A model generated the notes under the pieces. The model saw nothing but the letters and a program-made list of their open reading frames with translations. It was not told where the DNA came from and ran no database searches. The translations under genes were made by a program, and so were the position numbers. From an uncultured Lachnospiraceae bacterium (lineage in GTDB: Bacteria > Bacillota > Clostridia > Lachnospirales > Lachnospiraceae), in NCBI GenBank assembly GCA_905236365.1, contig CAJOPP010000207.1:1-17206 (forward strand): 17,206 nt of DNA, in the 5' to 3' direction. Of this stretch, positions 7,361 through 14,014 are shown piece by piece; position 1 is the first letter of the stretch; every line of letters starts with the position of its first letter.

Positions 7361-7403
7361 CTTGCATCTAATAACATTTTCTAATTCGTTGATTGAATCA
7401 AAG

Positions 7404-7488
7404 GTATCTATTCAGCTATGCCGACATATTTCATATGCAAATCCCTGTGCATCCCGCAGTAAATGCGAAATGCTACCTGAACAGTTAC
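7404..7488 (-). repeat. Intergenic hairpin repeat, copy B, directly after pspA
   Basis: An 85-base element bounded by GTATCTATTCAG (7404-7415) and CTGAACAGTTAC (7477-7488), which pair at 11 of 12 positions in the minus-strand RNA (one as G-U). Bases 7412-7454 match copy A in inverted orientation at 41 of 43. It begins 2 bases beyond the pspA stop codon, so it would be the 3' end of the pspA transcript. It resembles a MITE-like or REP-like element and codes for nothing. Confidence 0.7.
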
Positions 7489-7490
7489 AA

Positions 7491-8168
7491 TTAAAGGCCT
7501 AATTCTGCTTTCATTTTTGCCAATTCATCATCCACCTGAACACTTGAGCCTCCGCCCAAATACTGATCTGCAAGATCAGATGCTTTGTTTGTTCCTGCGT
7601 TCAACTCTGCTTCCGCAACTGCACTGTCTAACATTCGATCAGCCTTTTCCTCCATTCGCTGAAATGCTGCAATACTTGCTTCACTATTGGTTCCTCCTGC
7701 AACAATCTTATTCATGTGCTCCTGTGCTTTTGCAGTAGAAACTTTCGCTTTAATGGAATCTTTCTTCATTTCTAATGTATCTATATCATTTACCAGCTTA
7801 TCATGCATCTGCTGCATCTTTTCAGCATTCGCCTGAGCTACCTGATACGTACTTTCTAAAGATACACGATTTGCTTCATACTGCTGTTTCTTAGCAATCA
7901 GAACCTTTGCATCCTCCTCTTTTCCTGCCTTCAAAGCGTTCTGTGCAGCCGTTAAATATTTCTGAATCTCTGCGTCACACTCATCTAACTGACGTTTTGC
8001 CTTCTTCTCATCTGCCATAACCGTTGCAGTTTCCTTTTTCACCTCTACCAGATCCTCACGAAGGTCACGCAACATCTGATCCACCATTTTTGCCGGATCT
8101 TCACACTTATCCAATAACGCATTAATATTACTCTTCATAATGTCTGCAAATCTGCTTAAAATATTCAT
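7491..8168 (-). CDS. pspA: PspA/IM30 family membrane-stress protein
   Basis: PspA proteins are long coiled coils of the bacterial ESCRT-III group that assemble on the inner face of a stressed membrane and keep it sealed. This 225-aa protein starts MNILSRFADIMKSNINALLD, the amphipathic membrane-binding helix. It continues with EDPAKMVDQMLRDLREDLVEVKK, typical of the family, then a heptad-rich coiled coil to about residue 150. The C-terminal part (160-225) ends in a glycine-serine linker and a short helix (DDELAKMKAELGL). AAAGGAGG precedes the ATG. It lies 126 bases after the VWA gene and probably follows it in the same operon, though a separate promoter is possible. No pspF or pspB/C homologue is seen; an XRE protein takes the regulator's place. 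Confidence 0.93.
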   Translation of the reverse strand: MNILSRFADIMKSNINALLDKCEDPAKMVDQMLRDLREDLVEVKKETATVMADEKKAKRQLDECDAEIQKYLTAAQNALKAGKEEDAKVLIAKKQQYEANRVSLESTYQVAQANAEKMQQMHDKLVNDIDTLEMKKDSIKAKVSTAKAQEHMNKIVAGGTNSEASIAAFQRMEEKADRMLDSAVAEAELNAGTNKASDLADQYLGGGSSVQVDDELAKMKAELGL

Positions 8169-8294
8169 GTTTTTTCCTCCTTTTAATATGTGTATTTAGG
8201 TAAACACTCAATAAACACAAGTGTCATTCCTCAAATCAAACACTTTTCAGTCATCAGATGATCCAGTTTCCTTGTCCCATCTCAACTCGGTAAA

Positions 8295-9944
8295 TTATAA
8301 ATTACTGTTAAACAAACTCTTAATCTTATATACAATATCATCCGGATCGGCAACAATACTTGCTGCTTCATTCACGGAAGATACTTTTGCCATTTCATCC
8401 GTATCCGCTTCCTCTCCATAAGAAATTGTATAAACCGGTGTCTTTTGTTTCTCTAAAGCACCTGTAATCTTACTTAAGGAATATCCCTCATTCTGTTGTC
8501 CATCACTTAGCAGGAACAACATTGCTTTTGCATCCGGATGGTCTGCTTTTGCATCTTCTATCATTTTCATTCCAACAACCAATGCATCATAACTGGCAGT
8601 ATTTCCACCTGCATTCATCCTGTCGATAGCCCCTTGAAAATATGCTTTTTGATTCAAATCAAATTGTGCAATCGGAACCTCAATACTCACATCAGATGAA
8701 TAACTCACCAATCCAACATAATTCGTATCATTGATGTATTTCATTCCATTTTGCAGTGACTCCTTAAGCTGGTAGAGTGGTTCTCCACTCATACTTCCAC
8801 TTACATCTGCAACAAAAACTGCAATAATCGCCTGTCCACTGTCTTTCTCTCTTTTATAAATTTCCAATGCATTTTTAACATCTTTTCCAACAATTTCAAT
8901 ATTAGAAGTATAATCCATGTTGTTATAAAATCCTTTTGCCTCTGCTGCTTTTTTCCCTGCATCCTGTTTACAGAATTGGGTAAAGATTTCTAATGCCTTT
9001 CTCTGCTCCTCACTAGCTTTTGAACAAACATACATCGGATTATCATGTCTGACACCAAACGGAATAAAGTCATATGACGACTGCAACTCCTTATCCTGTA
9101 TATAAGACTGATACTCTAACGTCATACCATCCAGAGAACCGTTAGCACTACTATCTCTCATCTGTATCGTGTTCGTTGCAACATACGGGATATTTCTCTG
9201 GAAAGAAGAAAATGCCTGAACAGCCTCATCACTTTGCAAATCACCATTTCCGTATTCACTTAAGATTGTCACCAAAAGATTCATACCGGTTGTACTGACC
9301 TGTGGATTCGTATAACCAATATTGATTTCTCCATTCTGTACTGCCGTGATCACTTCTTTGTAATCTTTATAATTCGAGTTCTTTGAAACCAAAAATCCTG
9401 CTACATTCCCTACCAGACAGTCATCGACTACATCCAACTTTACGCCCTGCACATCCACATAGGCTCCCCACAATTCACTCGACGGAGTAAATCCAGTGGG
9501 AACATACTTACCGGAAATAATATAATCAGCAGCAAGTCCGGAACTGATATTTCGAACTGAAACCGATATTACTTTTCCATCAATAGTTTCCTGACTTTCA
9601 TTGAAATCCTTCGCCATATCGATCAACCATGAATCCGGTCCATCGCCTGCTTTTTCCGGAGATGAAAAAATCTCAATTTGAATATCACCACTCTTGTCCT
9701 CTAACGTTAATGGATATTTGTCAATTTCCGGAAGTTCATCATACAAAGAAGAATCTGATAAATCCACGCTTCCTTTTACAGGTGTCTTTTCGTCATAATC
9801 TACATGCTTAATCAGCTTATCTAAGGATGCTCCTGATGAACCATCCTTCTCCGTTCCACCAATTACCTTTGAAATCAGTAACACGATCATGACGATAAAA
9901 AAAACAATGACTAAACTGATTCCTATACTTTTTTTTGATTTCAT
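8295..9944 (-). CDS. Membrane-anchored substrate-binding and VWA domain protein
   Basis: A 549-aa protein with one N-terminal membrane helix (about 7-26) and no lipobox, so it is probably anchored with its body outside. Residues about 85-350 look like a type-2 solute-binding fold (IQIEIFSSPEKAGDGPDSWL, then GEINIGYTNPQVSTTGMNLL). Residues about 372-545 are a von Willebrand A domain with a complete MIDAS: D380-x-S382-x-S384, T449 and D481. VWA domains bind a protein or ligand through a metal at this site. Substrate-binding plus VWA fusions are known as a family, but their roles are poorly defined. The ribosome site AAAGGAGGAG supports the start. It follows the 183-aa membrane gene by 52 bases and precedes pspA, suggesting an outside sensor for the stress module. 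Confidence 0.92.
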   Translation of the reverse strand: MKSKKSIGISLVIVFFIVMIVLLISKVIGGTEKDGSSGASLDKLIKHVDYDEKTPVKGSVDLSDSSLYDELPEIDKYPLTLEDKSGDIQIEIFSSPEKAGDGPDSWLIDMAKDFNESQETIDGKVISVSVRNISSGLAADYIISGKYVPTGFTPSSELWGAYVDVQGVKLDVVDDCLVGNVAGFLVSKNSNYKDYKEVITAVQNGEINIGYTNPQVSTTGMNLLVTILSEYGNGDLQSDEAVQAFSSFQRNIPYVATNTIQMRDSSANGSLDGMTLEYQSYIQDKELQSSYDFIPFGVRHDNPMYVCSKASEEQRKALEIFTQFCKQDAGKKAAEAKGFYNNMDYTSNIEIVGKDVKNALEIYKREKDSGQAIIAVFVADVSGSMSGEPLYQLKESLQNGMKYINDTNYVGLVSYSSDVSIEVPIAQFDLNQKAYFQGAIDRMNAGGNTASYDALVVGMKMIEDAKADHPDAKAMLFLLSDGQQNEGYSLSKITGALEKQKTPVYTISYGEEADTDEMAKVSSVNEAASIVADPDDIVYKIKSLFNSNL

Positions 9945-9996
9945 TTGTATCTCCTCCTTTTATATCATTCAATCTCCAAAAATCACTTTCATTGGA

Positions 9997-10548
9997 TCAC
10001 CTTCCGGTAATTTCCTGTAACGATGCAATAATATCATCTACCCGTTCTATATTTACTTCGTCTGCCGAATTCTCAAGCTCAGCCAGCTGACCGATCAATG
10101 CATTGATACGCTCTATAATCTGACAATTACTTTGATATAAAGCTTCTACTTTATTCCGATACTCCTGCTTGCTAAAATCATTGTGATAATCACATGCCTT
10201 CATATAGGTATTCGCCTTTTCAAAATTTGCATTCATTGCATTTTGCAAATTCTCTGCCAGATCAAAATACTGCGGTGAAAATTCCTGTAAAATAACACTT
10301 CGTTCGCATAACCAATTATATTGTGTTGAAAAATTGCTAATGTACTTACTAAATACATGTGCTTTGTCATTTTTTTTCATTCTTGAAAAGACCGACTCCT
10401 CTTCCATGCCATTCCGATTGACCACTGCTAATGCATAAATAGACCAGATCAGCCAAACACCAATGAAGATGGCAAACACTCCTGTTGGAACGAAAAAATA
10501 GGATGCTATGCACAGTATCGCAAGTACAATGATAATAACATAAACCAT
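9997..10548 (-). CDS. Membrane protein with helical cytosolic domain, first gene of the PspA-like operon
   Basis: Family not recognised. The 183-aa protein has two close N-terminal membrane helices (about 2-19 and 22-43), so most of it lies on one side, probably the cytosol. The remainder is helical, with an aromatic and Cys-containing middle (FSTQYNWLCERS, YMKACDYHNDFSKQEY) and a probable coiled coil near the end (QIIERINALIGQLAELENSA). The layout is loosely like XpaC proteins but no signature is visible. The start at 10548 is preferred over 10605 because GGGAGGAG is just upstream. It heads the operon with the VWA protein and pspA. The dyad at 10664-10689 lies about 115 bases upstream. Confidence 0.82.
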   Translation of the reverse strand: MVYVIIIVLAILCIASYFFVPTGVFAIFIGVWLIWSIYALAVVNRNGMEEESVFSRMKKNDKAHVFSKYISNFSTQYNWLCERSVILQEFSPQYFDLAENLQNAMNANFEKANTYMKACDYHNDFSKQEYRNKVEALYQSNCQIIERINALIGQLAELENSADEVNIERVDDIIASLQEITGR

Positions 10549-10624
10549 GATTGCTCCTCCCTCATACCTAATCCAATCTCTTTTCTTTCCGATTGCCATT
10601 GACATCTCTTTGTTTGATGTCCTT

Positions 10625-10653
10625 ATTATAGTCGAAAAAAGAGTCTGGATAAA
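10625..10653 (-). promoter_or_regulatory. Candidate promoter of the 183-aa gene operon
   Basis: TATAAT (10625-10630 in plus coordinates) reads toward the 183-aa gene, with a poor -35 (TTTATC) at 17 bases. A strong -10 with a weak -35 is common where an activator or repressor binds nearby, and the dyad at 10664-10689 lies just upstream of the -35. Confidence 0.4.
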
Positions 10654-10663
10654 TGATTATTTG

Positions 10664-10689
10664 TGCAAAATAACCCCGCTTATTTTGCA
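10664..10689. promoter_or_regulatory. Perfect 10-bp inverted repeat, probable operator
   Basis: TGCAAAATAA (10664-10673) and TTATTTTGCA (10680-10689) are exact inverted repeats with a 6-base spacer (CCCCGC). The position, directly upstream of the -35 region of the 183-aa gene, suits an activator or repressor site. The half-site resembles GCAAATTA, seen at 6738-6745 and 6770-6777 beside the HTH regulator promoter. Confidence 0.55.
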
Positions 10690-10858
10690 ATTCTATGTTC
10701 TATCATCAACGTCATACATCTCTGTTTTCGAATGGATTACATCTTTATCATTCATAGTAGTTATTTTAGCATAATATGCTATGAAAGTATATCAAAGAAT
10801 CTAAAGTTGCAAAACGACTTTGTAACATTCTAAAATACGTAGTCTGATAAAACGTCAA

Positions 10859-10884
10859 GTACCCCGCAACAGGCTGCAGGGCAC
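10859..10884 (-). terminator. Probable terminator after the glycosidase gene
   Basis: On the minus strand GTGCCCTGCA pairs with TGCGGGGTAC over 10 bp (two G-U) around a 6-base loop, about 70 bases after the stop. The U tract is short and delayed (CGTTTTAT), so termination may be partial. Confidence 0.45.
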
Positions 10885-10922
10885 TAAGTTCTCTTAATAT
10901 TGATTCAATTTATACAATTTCT

Positions 10923-10942
10923 GTATCTATTCAACCATGCTG
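10923..10942 (-). repeat. Partial copy of the intergenic repeat, after the glycosidase gene
   Basis: Matches the left end of copy B (7404-7423) at 17 of 20 positions, then continues with a CAAATCC that is also present in copy B. As with copy B it lies just after the stop codon of a minus-strand gene, in the same orientation. The second end is missing. Confidence 0.5.
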
Positions 10943-10955
10943 TTTACAAATCCTT

Positions 10956-12449
10956 TTACTCCTTTGCCGTTGCCGGCTTCGCATCAATCACTGTCTCTTC
11001 CGATCCCTTCGTTACCAGAAAAGCATCCGGCATATAACGTCCTCTTCCCGTCACGCTGGAAGAAGATGTAATAAATTCTCCATCATAATACATGACCGAA
11101 GAACTTCCACCATCCAAATTCATGGCCTGATATGTATGATAACGAAGCAAAATTTTACTGCAATCATCTACTGTGCATCCAAGACTGTGTGTTTGTCTGC
11201 CGTCCACAACAAGCATAAGAACATCTCCATTTTTGGTCTGTCCAAATGCTGACCGCGGCTGGATTCCCATCCCATAAGTTCCATCAACAACATTCTTACC
11301 GTCAACAATAAGTGCAGGGAAAAACTCCATTCCCCACCGGTATTCTTTCTCAATACCATTACTATAATTTGTGATGTATAAACGATTATCATCCTTGAAG
11401 CCAAAAAATTTCCAAGCTGCATCTTTATAATGACTTCCGTAATCTACACCATCAATCACAAGACATCCATTCACTTCTCCGCCTGTACCCACGCCATCCA
11501 CATCTTTGAATCCACTGGCATTGATACCTAAAATTGCGTCATAACTTTCACAAAAAGAATCAATCTCCTGCCCAAAGGAGCCAAGAGCAGACGATTTGCC
11601 AAAAGTAATCTGGGAAGGATCTTTAACGATTGCAAGTTTACCCTGATAACCATTCCCTTTTACTCCGATGATTAGCAGATTATTCGCTGTATCAACAACT
11701 AAAACATCATCACCCGCTGCTGTTTTTAATCCTAACTCTTTGTCTAAGTCCTTAATCAGAATATCATTATACCCATCCAGAATCTGTCCGGGATGCTCTT
11801 CGAGATATTTACGAAATGATACGGTGTCCAACTCCCAATATTTAGTATAAAATGTATCTCTGTCTGTATCGGTTTCTTTCTCGATATTCTCCCATGAGCT
11901 GGCAACATCTGCCTGTGCTTCAAAACTCTTTCTACGGGTCTCCATCACTTCATCGATGACACTTTGTGGAAAGAACAATGTAGCAAGCCATTGATGGCTG
12001 TTCGTCGTCATGGCCGTTTCAATGTATATGGTACGCCATTTTGCAATAAAAGGAATATCGGAATAAACAAATGTAAGATACATCCCTGTCAAAATGCACA
12101 GTGCAATTCCAATTCGTATTCCATGCTTTTTCCAACGGGATTTCTTATCGCTAACTTTTTCTTTCCTGATAGCTTCTTGTGAATCTTCTACACTCCCATT
12201 CTTTTTCGGATGACTGCTTTTCCTTGTTTCAGTCCTGGCATCCTTTTGATTTCGTTTTTCTTCTTTGGTGTCATTTTCTCTTTGCGCATTTCTTACAGTA
12301 TCACTTTGGGAATCCGTATGCTTATTTCCACTACTATTATTTTTTTGTTCTTCCTGACCGTTATCGTTCTTCGAAGTGACAGATGTATCAATCTCAATTA
12401 CATCTTCCCCAAATAATTTCTTTATAACATCATCTGTATTTTTTTTCAT
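10956..12449 (-). CDS. Membrane-anchored phosphodiester glycosidase (NAGPA/DUF2233 family)
   Basis: The family removes a sugar, usually N-acetylglucosamine, from a phosphodiester; in bacteria it probably acts on surface polymers such as teichoic acids. The 497-aa protein has a long charged, disordered N-terminus (about 20-108, rich in Lys, Glu, Asn and Ser), one membrane helix (112-129), a helical linker, and the catalytic domain (about 245-480). Family motifs are GINASGF (308-314), QPRSAFGQ (397-404), VVDGR (414-418) and NLDGGSSS (444-451). The start at 12449 is chosen because the longer reading frame (from 12554) runs through a hairpin repeat and lacks a ribosome site; GGAGAG lies about 12 bases upstream of 12449. 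It lies 133 bases after gatB. The substrate is unknown. Confidence 0.9.
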   Translation of the reverse strand: MKKNTDDVIKKLFGEDVIEIDTSVTSKNDNGQEEQKNNSSGNKHTDSQSDTVRNAQRENDTKEEKRNQKDARTETRKSSHPKKNGSVEDSQEAIRKEKVSDKKSRWKKHGIRIGIALCILTGMYLTFVYSDIPFIAKWRTIYIETAMTTNSHQWLATLFFPQSVIDEVMETRRKSFEAQADVASSWENIEKETDTDRDTFYTKYWELDTVSFRKYLEEHPGQILDGYNDILIKDLDKELGLKTAAGDDVLVVDTANNLLIIGVKGNGYQGKLAIVKDPSQITFGKSSALGSFGQEIDSFCESYDAILGINASGFKDVDGVGTGGEVNGCLVIDGVDYGSHYKDAAWKFFGFKDDNRLYITNYSNGIEKEYRWGMEFFPALIVDGKNVVDGTYGMGIQPRSAFGQTKNGDVLMLVVDGRQTHSLGCTVDDCSKILLRYHTYQAMNLDGGSSSVMYYDGEFITSSSSVTGRGRYMPDAFLVTKGSEETVIDAKPATAKE

Positions 12450-12494
12450 AATAAAAATTACTCTCCAATACGCATCCAATATCCAAATATACTT

Positions 12495-12523
12495 GTATCC
12501 ATTCAGCAAAGCTGAACAGATAC
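12495..12523 (-). repeat. Short hairpin relative of the intergenic repeat, between gatB and the glycosidase
   Basis: GTATCCATTCAGC and GCTGAACAGATAC are 13-base arms around AAA. In the minus-strand RNA all 13 positions pair, two as G-U; on the plus strand these would be C-A mismatches. The arms match the ends of copy B (GTATCTATTCAG, CTGAACAGTTAC). It seems to be a minimal form with the interior lost. Confidence 0.65.
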
Positions 12524-12582
12524 GCAGCAGGCACGGTGCTAACGCACATTCCAATCACAGGAAATATCTGCTTCTTTTGAAA

Positions 12583-14013
12583 TTATAGTAACTCCTTCAA
12601 GATCTGATTTACCATTCCCGGATTTGCTTTACCCTTCATTGCTTTCATCGTCTGTCCCACTAAGAAGCCAATTGCCTTTTCTTTACCGTTTCGATAATCA
12701 TCTACTGACTGCGGATTTTCTGCAATTACTTTTTCAATGGTTGCTCGAAGAGCCCCTTCATCATTGACTGTCTTCAAGCCTTTTTCTTCTACATACTTGT
12801 CCGGATCAATGTTCTCATCAAAGATTTTTTCAAATACTTCCTTTGCCACAGTAGAATTGATTGCCTGAGAATCTGTAAGCTTGATCAATTTTGCAAGATT
12901 CACTGCTGAAAATGTAAGATCCTCTGCATCCATCTCCTTCTCTTTCAGCAAACGCATTGTCTCCACCATTAACCAGTTAGAAACCTTTTTGGGATTCGCA
13001 TCTAACGCAATGGTCTCTTCAAAGATATCCGCCAGCTTCTTGGTTCCGGTCAGAATATCTGCATCATATTCCGGAAGACCATACTCTTCCTGATATCGTG
13101 CTTTTTTCTCTTCCCGAAATTCCGGTTGTTTCTCCCGAACCTCCTCTAACCATTCATCACTGATAATGATTGGCACCAGATCCGGATCCGGGAAATAACG
13201 ATAATCCTGTGCATCTTCCTTAGAACGCATCGCATAGGAATACTCCTTGGCATCATCCCATCTTCTCGTCTCCTGAATGACCTCTTCACCAGCTTCCAGC
13301 AGATCAATCTGACGCTCTCTTTCATTTTCAATTGCCCTTGCTATTGCTTTAAAAGAATTCAGATTCTTCATCTCTGTACGAGTGCCATAATCCGTAGCAC
13401 CAACTTCGCGAATAGACAAATTGACATCTGCACGCATCGAACCTTCATTTAACTTACAATCAGACGCTCCCAGATATTGAATCGTTGTTCTCAATTTATC
13501 CAGATAAGCAATAACCTCCTCTGCAGAACGCATGTCAGGCTCCGATACGATTTCGATCAAAGGTACACCGGAACGATTAAAGTCTACCAGTGAACTATCT
13601 GTATACGGATCATGAATCAGTTTTCCGGCATCCTCCTCCATATGAATCTCATGAATACCGATCCATTTCTTCTTACCTTCTACCTCAATCTCCACTTTAC
13701 CATTCCGGCAAATTGGATAATACAGCTGGGAAATCTGATAGTTCTGCGGATTATCCGGATAAAAATAATTTTTACGGTCAAATTTACAATTCTGCGTGAT
13801 TGTACAATTGGTGGCAAGACCGACTGCAATCGCCTTATTAACAACTTCTTTGTTTAAAACCGGAAGGGACCCCGGCATACCGGTACACACCGGACAAGTA
13901 TGAGTATTCGGTGCCCCACCAAATGCCGTAGAACATCCACAAAATATTTTGGTCTTTGTCGCCAATTCCACATGCACTTCCAAACCGATAACAGTTTCAT
14001 ATACCTTACTCAT
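12583..14013 (-). CDS. gatB: Asp-tRNA(Asn)/Glu-tRNA(Gln) amidotransferase subunit B
   Basis: GatB binds mischarged Asp-tRNA(Asn) or Glu-tRNA(Gln), activates the side chain with ATP and passes it ammonia from GatA. At 476 aa it has the usual length. It opens with YETVIGLEVHVELATKTKIF (5-24) and the zinc cysteines C25-x-C27 and C40-x2-C43, followed by the GMPGSLPVLN motif (45-54). The DFNRSGVPLIEIVSEPDMR stretch and the helical tail domain at the end (KAMKGKANPGMVNQILKELL) are standard. The start at 14013, after AAGGGGG, lies one base from the gatA stop. A longer frame back to 14106 only overlaps gatA. It is the last of the three amidotransferase genes. Confidence 0.97.
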   Translation of the reverse strand: MSKVYETVIGLEVHVELATKTKIFCGCSTAFGGAPNTHTCPVCTGMPGSLPVLNKEVVNKAIAVGLATNCTITQNCKFDRKNYFYPDNPQNYQISQLYYPICRNGKVEIEVEGKKKWIGIHEIHMEEDAGKLIHDPYTDSSLVDFNRSGVPLIEIVSEPDMRSAEEVIAYLDKLRTTIQYLGASDCKLNEGSMRADVNLSIREVGATDYGTRTEMKNLNSFKAIARAIENERERQIDLLEAGEEVIQETRRWDDAKEYSYAMRSKEDAQDYRYFPDPDLVPIIISDEWLEEVREKQPEFREEKKARYQEEYGLPEYDADILTGTKKLADIFEETIALDANPKKVSNWLMVETMRLLKEKEMDAEDLTFSAVNLAKLIKLTDSQAINSTVAKEVFEKIFDENIDPDKYVEEKGLKTVNDEGALRATIEKVIAENPQSVDDYRNGKEKAIGFLVGQTMKAMKGKANPGMVNQILKELL

Positions 14014-14014
14014 T

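Larger units (their letters stand above)
10549..10955. other. 407-base gene-free regulatory region between the glycosidase and the PspA-like operon
   Basis: No credible gene is present. From the left it holds a CAATC/GATTG leader hairpin (10574-10596) and a TATAAT (10625-10630, minus), then a perfect inverted repeat (10664-10689). Further on come a palindrome TAGCATAATATGCTA (10767-10781), an AAAGTTG/CGACTTT hairpin (10803-10821), a GC-rich terminator stem (10859-10884) and a partial repeat (10923-10942). Confidence 0.7.

Noticed and set aside
9997..10548. Assigning the 183-aa membrane protein to XpaC and the locus to a TelA toxic-anion resistance cluster
   Set aside because: Only the general layout is similar. 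No TelA homologue is present and no family motif could be pointed out.
12450..12554. N-terminal extension of the glycosidase to 12554
   Set aside because: It passes through the hairpin repeat at 12495-12523, has an atypical Cys/Leu-rich sequence and no ribosome site.
13612..13857. Plus-strand frame of 81 aa across gatB
   Set aside because: Shadow of gatB in the opposite strand; no ribosome site or family resemblance. The same holds for the other plus-strand frames over genes.
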